Program-made: the position numbers and the translations under genes
Source of the DNA: Madurella fahalii
Taxonomy: Eukaryota; Ascomycota; Sordariomycetes; Sordariales
Length of the DNA stretch: 64,000 nucleotides
Assembly: GCA_029876055.1 (NCBI GenBank)
Contig: CM056877.1
Coordinates: 1,736,001-1,800,000, forward strand
Direction: 5' to 3'
Shown here: piece by piece, positions 56,854-64,000 of the stretch
Layout of the letters: every line of letters begins with the position of its first letter
Position numbering within the stretch: the first letter of the stretch is position 1
The notes under the pieces: model-generated
Told to the model about the DNA's origin: nothing
Seen by the model: the letters and a program-made list of their open reading frames with translations, nothing else
The model's database searches: none

Positions 56854-57315
56854 ATAGGCTGGCTTTTTTGGCCGAAACAAGGGCTTTCTGTTTTTACATT
56901 TCATGGTTGGGATCCGACTGAGCTGTAAACTATCGTTGGACGGCGTTCCGGCTGGTCTTTGCTTTAGATGGGACGGTCCGTTCAGAAAATCCAAGTTGGG
57001 CTGATAACGATGGGCGTTCGTTTAACGACTCGAAGAGCGTGTATGTTGCCGAGGATCGGACGAATCGGTCCTTTTTTTTTTTTTTTGGATTTCAGTCTTG
57101 GAATTATGATAGCGCGGTGAAATGGACAATGCGCGTCTTTGGCCAGAGGTGACCTTTCTCGCGTTATGATTCGATGTTACCGACGACGGAGAAATCACCT
57201 ACTATAAGAGACAAGACTCTAGTGAAACAGTATGACCAAACTAAACGTCGTCAATCCGTTCCCGGAGATTCACTCCCGAGTATCGCACATGTTATCACCT
57301 TAGCCAAGTGCATTG
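56854..57315. other. Intergenic region, 462 bp
   Basis: La 3' flank and upstream DNA of 5S copy 2, with a T16 run near 57070. No gene was seen. Confidence 0.5.
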
Positions 57316-57320
57316 ATATA
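57316..57320 (+). promoter_or_regulatory. TATA element of 5S rRNA copy 2
   Basis: ATATA at -28 to -24 from the 5S start, matching the TATA at -28 of copy 1, although the surrounding sequence is different. Confidence 0.6.
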
Positions 57321-57343
57321 TCTCATCACCCGCGCCGTCTAGT

Positions 57344-57462
57344 ACATACGACCATACGCAGTAGAAAATACGGGATCCCGTCCGCTCTCCCTTAGTCAAG
57401 CTACTGACGGCCAGACTAGTAGTTGGGTCGGTGACGACCAGCGAATCCCTGGTGTTGTATGT
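57344..57462 (+). rRNA. 5S rRNA, dispersed copy 2
   Basis: 119 nt, identical by eye to 40509-40627, with unrelated flanks. Followed by TTTT and a T12 run at about 57475-57486, fitting pol III termination. Same strand as copy 1, 16.8 kb away. Confidence 0.96.
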
Positions 57463-58205
57463 TTTTCTTCATCTTTTTTTTTTTCATGGTCTGTCCCAAC
57501 CTATCTTTGCTTTCCTCTTTGGTTTGGCCGCCTATCAGTGGCCGCGTCCGAGGATACAAGTCAACGTTCAATGGTTGATCAACTCACCTCAACGGCTGGC
57601 GCTGGCTTGGTGCTTGGTGAAATTGATAAACTCGGATCCCCCTAAACCAGCAACGCATTGTTAACCAACAAAACCATACTGGATACTCAGAATACTCTTC
57701 ATGGCATTACATAAAGTCCTAATCTTAGGTTATGGTATTCTTATTTTATCCCTATCATGAGTAGAAAGGTATCACATGGGGTCTGGCACAAACCGACCAG
57801 GACTTCTCATCCTCCAACCCCTGCCTTTAAACTGACGAAGGAAGGAGAGTCAGATGTCCACTAATGTTATACTGTATATTACAATACCGCATATAGTGAG
57901 AGAGAACACAGGTCCCAAGTAATTGATCTGCGGCGTCCCCGAAATCGGGGGGAAATAATTCATTTCGGTCTATTATACCGAGCGGAAAACGAGCTCTTCA
58001 AGCCGGCCTAGCAAATATTATCGCAACGGAACGTAATACAACGCAAAACCAGAACTAAGACCGACTCTTGACCCTCACCCCGGGTTTCTAAGATTCTCTG
58101 CGTCTTTCTTTTCTGCTCCCTATCCGACCGGGTTACCGCTCCGCAGCAAGTCATACATCGCCTGCTCGTCCCCACCCATGCTGCTATACGCGTGGCTCGA
58201 CAGGT
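57463..58205. other. Intergenic region, 743 bp
   Basis: Between 5S copy 2 and the zinc-cluster gene's 3' end. The last ~90 bp (58117-58205) keep an open minus-strand frame that may belong to that gene (see 58206-61589). Otherwise AT-rich, with no gene seen. Confidence 0.5.
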
Positions 58206-61200
58206 TCATGGACCTGTGGCTGCCCCCCCGCCGCCGTGCCCATGCGCGGCGGCGTGGTTCGTAGCATGCCCGTGTCCATGTCCATGATCTTGACCGTGGG
58301 ATGCGGAGCCAGCGACAGCAGCGTTCGGATTGTAACCCCCAGGAGCGGCCGCGTTGTTGGCTGCAAAGGCGTACCAGCCCCGATGGCTGGTGCTGATGGC
58401 CGCGGTGTGGGGCTGCTGCGTCATGTATCCGCTGTAGTTCTGTTGTTGCTGTTGCTGCTGCCGCCGTTGTTGCTGCTGGGTTTGTTGAGGTTGATGAGGT
58501 TGTTGGGGCTGTTTTTGTTGTTGTTGAGCATACACACTGGATGAGCCCCGAGCTTGAGTTGATAGCTGGGGGTGGGCATTGAACCCCTGTGATAACTGTG
58601 ACTGCTCGGGGTTTGAGGACATGTTGTGGGATGAAGAGGTGCCTGCCGTCGCCTGGGTTGCGTTGTAGATGCGCGGGTTTCTAGCCTGCGAGGTAGAGGC
58701 GGCGCCTCCCCACTGTGTTGTGTTGGTGCCTGCCACTGAGGTTGAAGGGTAAGACGAGGCCACGGTCTGCGGCGCCGGGGTGGGCATCGTGGAAGAGGCG
58801 GGGTTGGCTAGGCATATGTTGTAATTGTCAAAGGATGAATAAGAGTTGGATGAGGTGGAGGCTTGATTGTTGGTATATGGCTGGTATGTGATGCGATCAC
58901 TGGACGAATCCGGCTGGGTGCTCGCGGCGCTCGGATACTGGTTGTAAGAGTTGTAGCCATCCGTTGATGTCGGCTGCTGGGCCGTCGCAGCAGATTCATA
59001 ACCCGAGTTATCAGCAAGGGGTTGGGTCCCTTGTGATTGACCTGGTCGAGCTGCTGGTATACTATGCACTGTGGTATGGTTCTGGACCCGACTCTGCCGT
59101 GACTTGGAACGACCGGGTGGAGCAGCAGCCTGAGACGGAGAGGTGCGCATCGGCTGTGTCGTCTCTGGAGTGGGTTGGTTCGCAGTCACCCAGCTCGAAA
59201 CGCGCTGCTGCAGATCACCGTACCCCTGCGAGCCCAGTGCGGGCTTCTTCATCCTTGATTGCCTCGGTGAAGTCCTGGTTGCGGAGACTGCCATGGTAGG
59301 CTGACCGGACATAGACTGCCAACTGCTTTGAGCATTCATGGTAGTATCGGTTGTTGCAGTCAGGTGAGAAGATTGACTGGTCGGGAGACTGCGCCTTGAA
59401 GCGGGTTGCGGGACGGACTTGCCGCGCTGAACTTGTTCAACCGCAATGGTAGTTTGCTCTGTGTACTCGGGGGCTGCTCTATCAGCCTGGGTTGAGTACG
59501 TATAGCCATGCAGTGAGTTCTCCGGGGTTTCCGAAAGCGAGTGCGAGATGTACCCCATCGGGGCCGATGGTGTACTGGACTGGGGCGGTTCAGAGGTGGT
59601 AGTCGCTCCGACCTGAGGGAACGTCAGCCGGGAAGAATGCTGGTAAATGCCATGTGACTGCGCGAGCGTGTTGGAAGGCGATGCAGTTTCATGGTGAACT
59701 GGGTCTGAGATCGGCTCATTTACCGTCTCATTGACTTGTTCATGGATTGGCTCATGAACCGGCCCGCCGACCGCTACGGTATGGAAACCTGGTGCCCCCA
59801 GATCTTCGGGTTCTTCGTCCGGTACTGCTGTTGCAGCGCTCTGTCCAGGCGCCTCCTGTTCTGCTGGCGGAGCTTTGCTCTGCTTCGGCTTCGCAGCTGA
59901 GTAGACACATTGGAGCCCTTCCAACACGCAACTTGAGCACGATGGATTTTTCTTATCACACTGCACAATGCTGTCAGATTGCGGTTCGGTTTCACCTGTG
60001 CGGGAATCGTCCTACTAACCTTGCCCCTGAAGTTAACAACACGACAATTGTCGCATATACGCTGTGAAGGTGTTTTTCGCTTCCTCCCTGCAGCCTCGAC
60101 ATTCTGCGGTGCATGCCCCGCTTCCGGCATGGGTGAGGCTTCCGCGTCCGGCTGCTTCTTCGGTTTATTCGATTTGGGTGTCTCCGTCGCCGGCATCGCC
60201 GAGCCTGGAGTGCTCTGCCCGTCAGGCGTGGCTTGACCAGAGCTCGCCTCATCCTTATCAGGATGGACGATGCGAAGCCGCTCGGCGCCGTACTTAACTA
60301 GCATGGCCAGAGAATCCTGTTGCAGTTCTGGGGACTGATTGGCAAATATACTGAATTGTTCCGCTGAAAGCGTCTTAGGATCAATGTTGCTTTCCGTAAG
60401 CAGCTTGATCGCCAGATCTCGCCGTCTTGCCGCCTCTCCTGGAGGGAGATTTAGAATGGAGTGGCTATGCACATCGTCATCGGTAGCTGCAGCATCCGCG
60501 GCGTTGGCGCTAACGAGGCCTTCTGGGTAATTGCTTGAACCATCCGGCGGGTCGCCTCCGGTAGATTCGACTTGTGTATTGTAGAGCTGCCGCGGTGTTG
60601 CGTGGCCAACAGGTAGGGCGCCCGGCATCTCTGGAGGCAGGGCGCTGCCCTCGGGGCCAGTCGGGGCGGCAGAGTCCTTCTTCTTGCGCCGCCTCTTCGA
60701 CTGTGAGCCTTCCCCATCTGCAGTCCTATTCTCTCCTGCGCGCTTCTTCGGCGTCTTGGACTTCGGCTCCTTGGGTGTCTTCCGTTCCTTTAGTGGCTTG
60801 GGTTCCTTCGGTTTCTTTGCTGGTGTCTTGACGGGAGGCGCGGCCGGCGGCGGCGCAAGAAGCTCGATCAGCTGAGCGACCGTCTTGTGCATCGGCATAT
60901 GCTCGTACTTGACGTCGATGGTCCTGGTCGACTTCACAAAGGCGATCTTGACGGATCCCCGGCAGTCAAAGGCCGGGCGAGCTTCAATGTCCTCGTCAGC
61001 AATCACAGACGCTCCAACTCCGAAGTACAAACTTACCCATATGAACCGGATCCTGCCCGCCCTTCTCGCTCCATTCACCGACGAGGACCTTGGCGGGGGT
61101 CTTGGTGGACCGACGACTCCATGATTGCCACGAATCCTTACAGATGTAGGTAAAGGTCCAGCCCTGCTGGGCCCGCGACACCTGGCGCAGAGTCCAGTCG

Positions 61201-61589
61201 CTCCCGTCCACCTCATCCAGCCCGCTTATGATGTGCCTGGTAATCGACGTCTGCAGCACGGGATCATCGAGCGGCTGGTTGACCAGGGCGTCGATCGCGT
61301 TGATCCTGCGCGTCGCCTGCCTGCCATTCACGACCGCGGGGGGTGCGGCAATTGACCGTGTCCCGCCCAGCAGCGGGTCGATATTGGACGCGTTCTCGAG
61401 TGCCTCGTTTTCGGTTTCGGTGACTGGTATCTCGAAGATGGTGGTTGAGCGCAGCTCGAACGTGACCGAGATGTGTTCGGCTCGCGTCTCGCTCACACGT
61501 TTGCTGAATAGATCGCGTAGTTTATCCTGGAGGTCGGCGATGGAGTCGCACGAGGGGTTCGACTGGCTGGCCCCCAGCAACGCCTCCAT
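58206..61589 (-). CDS. Zn2Cys6-type regulator with Gln-rich C-terminus
   Basis: The three-exon model is complement(join(58206..59960,60020..60981,61037..61589)), 1089 aa. Intron 1 (55 nt, GTAAGT ... CTGAC ... GAAG) joins QDPVHM to ARPAFDCRG; intron 2 (59 nt, GTTAGT ... CTGAC ... GCAG) lies inside the zinc cluster. The cluster reads RICDNCRVVNFRGK then CDKKNPSCSSCVLEGLQCVY, so the Cys spacing is C-x2-C-x8-C-x6-C-x2-C-x6-C, two residues longer than the usual x6 after the first pair. The cluster is central (about residue 500), not N-terminal. The N-terminal 190 residues form a folded domain of unknown type, followed by a Lys/Pro-rich linker. The C-terminal half is Ser/Thr/Gln-rich with poly-Gln, as in activation domains. 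The last codons may be frameshifted at a C7 tract (58223-58229). Confidence 0.8.
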
Positions 61590-62103
61590 AGTCGGTCTTC
61601 TGGATCAGGAGCGACTGATGCGATCATCTGGGATTGATGGGGAGGTGTTTATGCTTTTTTTTTTCTTCGCCCAGAGATTGGTCTCCGTGTCGATTTGATT
61701 CCCAAGGCTTACGCACAGCTGTTAGCGAAAACCCCGATGTCGGTTTCCAGACGCGGTTTGTCAGCTCTAACGGCCGATTTGGTGAGGGAGTTGCCGCGTG
61801 CACGCGGCCGTTATCCATACATGGGATTTCAGTGGCACTTGGCGGGGTGTAAGCTTACCTGAAATCGTACGGTAATCTATATTACCCCTTGCCCGTGCTT
61901 CTAGCTAGATGGAGGGAAAGTCAAGAGCCAACATACCAACCGAAAGACATTGAGTTCGCAAAGCAACGGTATTCTACAGTACCCCATCTTAAAATATCCG
62001 GAACTCCGTCGCATCGTCCTGATACCAATAGCCGTGAATCACACACGTCGAGAATACAGATCGGTCTCACCGGACACACCACCCCCTTTTAACTAGTTGC
62101 CTT
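61590..62103. other. Intergenic region, 514 bp
   Basis: Promoter of the zinc-cluster gene and 3' flank of KU70; both genes are on the minus strand. A T/C-rich run lies at 61651-61665. No gene was seen. Confidence 0.5.
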
Positions 62104-64000
62104 TCATACGTTCTCTTCGATCCACTGCTCCAACTTCTCCAGCAGTTCGCCCTTCTTACCCACGGTGCTCAGCCCCTTGCTTACCAACACCTCCTTCAGC
62201 TCTGCAACCGTCATCTTCTTGAGTGTATCCTGTTCAAGAGCCAGCTTGAGCTGCGCATTATTCATCTGACCACCAGTCTTCTTCGCTGCCGCGGGCTTGG
62301 CGCGTTTGACCGGCCGGCCACCATCGTCATCTTCCGCCTCTCGCTTCACCGCTCTGCTCTTCATGAGATCTCTCGCTTTTGCGGCTACTGCTTCCTTCCA
62401 CTCAGCCAGATAACCGCCCACTCTCTTATCAATCTGCCTGTACTTCGGGATGGTGGCGTCGTCCAGACTCTCCGGGACATCCTCGTCGAGCGCCATGGCT
62501 TGCAGGATCTTGTAATGCCATTGCAGCGAAGGGTTGGGGTACTTGAGCGGGTTATACATCGCCTTCGGTAGCTGGAGGTTCTGCACGATCGCCCGCATTT
62601 TGTCCGTGAGCTCATCGGCGCGCTTCGGCGGTGCCGTCAGATCCACGTTTCTGACGTCGTCAGCAAAGGGCAGGGGGTACAGCCAAAGGCCGGACGGGAG
62701 GTATGGTGTCTCTCCAGCCTCATCGTCCGGATTCCTGGAAGGGACGATGGCCACCATGACTGGGTTTGCATTCTCCCGGGCAACGAACCAGGCAATTCCG
62801 ACTTTGTCGTCCTTGAGTAGCTTCTGCCACAGAGCAGAAAACACACGGGTGGAGCCGACGAAGTGCTCCTCGCTGGGGAAGATAAAGATGGACTTCTTCA
62901 CCGATGCCCACATGGGAAGCATCGAACGTGGCTTGAACCCAATGACGCGAATGACTTTGCCACCCATATTCTTCAGGGATGCTGCTTCCTCGGGCTTGAA
63001 GTAGATATACTCGCCCCCGAATTTGTATGCCTTCTTTACCTCCGCCTTGTCAACCGTCCTCGTGGTTGAATCGACTTTTACTGTCTCGGACTGCGCGAGT
63101 TGGGCTTGCTCTCCGCCAAGCCAGACATAACAGGTACGAGCTGGTTGTTGCCGATGAAGAGGCATGTAGCCTTTTACCGATATTGTGAGGCCCGGTCCAA
63201 GCTCAAAATGGAGGTTTGAGAAGTACGCTCGCTTCGGCGTCTGTTTAGAGTTGATGTTGGATATCAGCGAGCTCAGGAGCGTTAAGCCGTCACCAGAACT
63301 CGAGGTTCTGACATGGTCCGACGAGCCCGCCTCGGCTGCCGGGTTGCGATATATGATATCCTGACCGAGTTAGCATGGAAACGACACGCCAGCGGGTCCT
63401 ACCTACATCGTAGAATTTCGACACGTCGAACGTCTTCCCTGCACGGCTGATGGGGAAGAGCTCGATGACAACGCCAAGATCATAGAGATCCTTGGCACGC
63501 ACCGCCGCAGACGACTTTGCGTTTTTGTCCTTGGCATGGGGACTGTCATTGTCCGTGATGATGAACAAACGCCGAGACCCAAAGTTTGCCGCATTCGTGG
63601 TAAAAACTTGGTTGGCGCAGAAAAGGACGCTGGCCATGGATGCTGGCTCCTTCGCCGGGACGAGGGCCTCGTCAGGGTCTTCCCCTTCTTCCACCAATGC
63701 CTTCAATTTCTTCACATCCTCAGCAGCAGGCACGTCCAGGTCGGTGAAGAGGTAGCAGTGCGGATATCCGGTTCCGCTGCGCCCACCAGCCTCGTCACGG
63801 AACTTTGACTGCTCCGTGCCAAACAGAAGAATTCCCATCATGTCCTTCGGCTGCGCGATGATGCGCTGCTGCATGAACTGATAGGCACATTTCAGGGCTG
63901 CTGCAACGGCCGAGTCCTTATCTGCCTTCTTCTGGCCGGTAGATGGAGGCTGTTGGAGCATCGATGCGCTAACATCAATCGCAAACAGAACCGCATCTTT
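62104..64000 (-). CDS. KU70: Ku70 DNA-end-binding protein, 5' end outside the window
   Basis: Ku70 pairs with Ku80 to bind DNA ends in non-homologous end joining and at telomeres (Neurospora mus-51). The visible model is complement(join(62104..63360,63407..64000)), 616 residues and no start codon. The 46-nt intron (GTAGGT ... GCTAAC ... TCAG) rebuilds DVSKFYDDIIYRNP. The von Willebrand-like alpha/beta domain starts at the edge with VLFAIDVSASM and includes GILLFGTEQSKFRDEAG and RRLFIITDNDSPH. The beta-barrel DNA-binding core follows (ARTCYVWLGGEQAQLAQSET, YKFGGEYIYFKPEE, GFKPRSMLPMW). After a Ku C-terminal arm and a basic, Lys-rich linker comes a C-terminal SAP domain (MTVAELKEVLVSKGLSTVGK, LLEKLEQWIEENV). 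Confidence 0.95.

Noticed and set aside
1..64000. Transposons, CRISPR arrays, secondary-metabolite cluster, virus-derived genes
   Set aside because: No transposase, reverse transcriptase, terminal repeats, spaced repeats, PKS/NRPS or viral motif was found on reading both strands.

Overview
The window is nuclear DNA of a filamentous ascomycete, most likely a Sordariomycete of the Sordariales (Neurospora/Podospora/Chaetomium relatives). The evidence is the many short introns of 46-85 nt with CTRAC-type branch sites, a Cdc3/AspB-type septin, a Yvc1-type TRP channel, a fused CPSase-ATCase, Zn2Cys6 and bZIP regulators, and above all two dispersed, identical 5S rRNA genes, each with a TATA element about 28 bases upstream, as in Neurospora. 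No strain or species can be named from the sequence alone. Gene models were built by hand from open frames and splice signals; none has transcript support. Layout, left to right: the start of an acidic protein gene (1-179, minus), pyridoxamine-phosphate oxidase (PDX3), TAP42, a BTB-like fungal protein, a tiny single-helix membrane protein (8081-8365), the vacuolar cation channel YVC1, an intron-containing tRNA-Arg(ACG), the very large pyrimidine gene URA2, a small hydrophobic-leader protein (23771-24175), two secreted Leu/Asn-rich proteins (25744-26804 and 29302-30024) set in long gene-poor DNA, a cyclin, a PP2A/PP4-type phosphatase with a large insert, an unrecognised basic protein, a small bZIP factor, 5S rRNA copy 1, a decaying RING-finger gene, a small mitochondrial-type membrane protein whose first exon is only ATG, MRPL3 (mL44), a membrane-anchored cPLA2-like lipase, septin CDC3, mitochondrial uS4m (NAM9), the La protein, 5S rRNA copy 2, a Zn2Cys6-type factor with a possible C-terminal frameshift, and Ku70 running off the right edge. 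Most genes are housekeeping and do not form a pathway cluster; there is no secondary-metabolite cluster, intact transposon or CRISPR array. The parts most worth following up are the paired secreted proteins (one has six tandem pentapeptide-repeat-like units plus an 84-bp tandem repeat), the RING gene with nonsense and missense lesions of the type made by repeat-induced point mutation, the phosphatase insert, the odd Zn2Cys6 spacing with a frameshift in a C7 tract, and the dispersed 5S genes.
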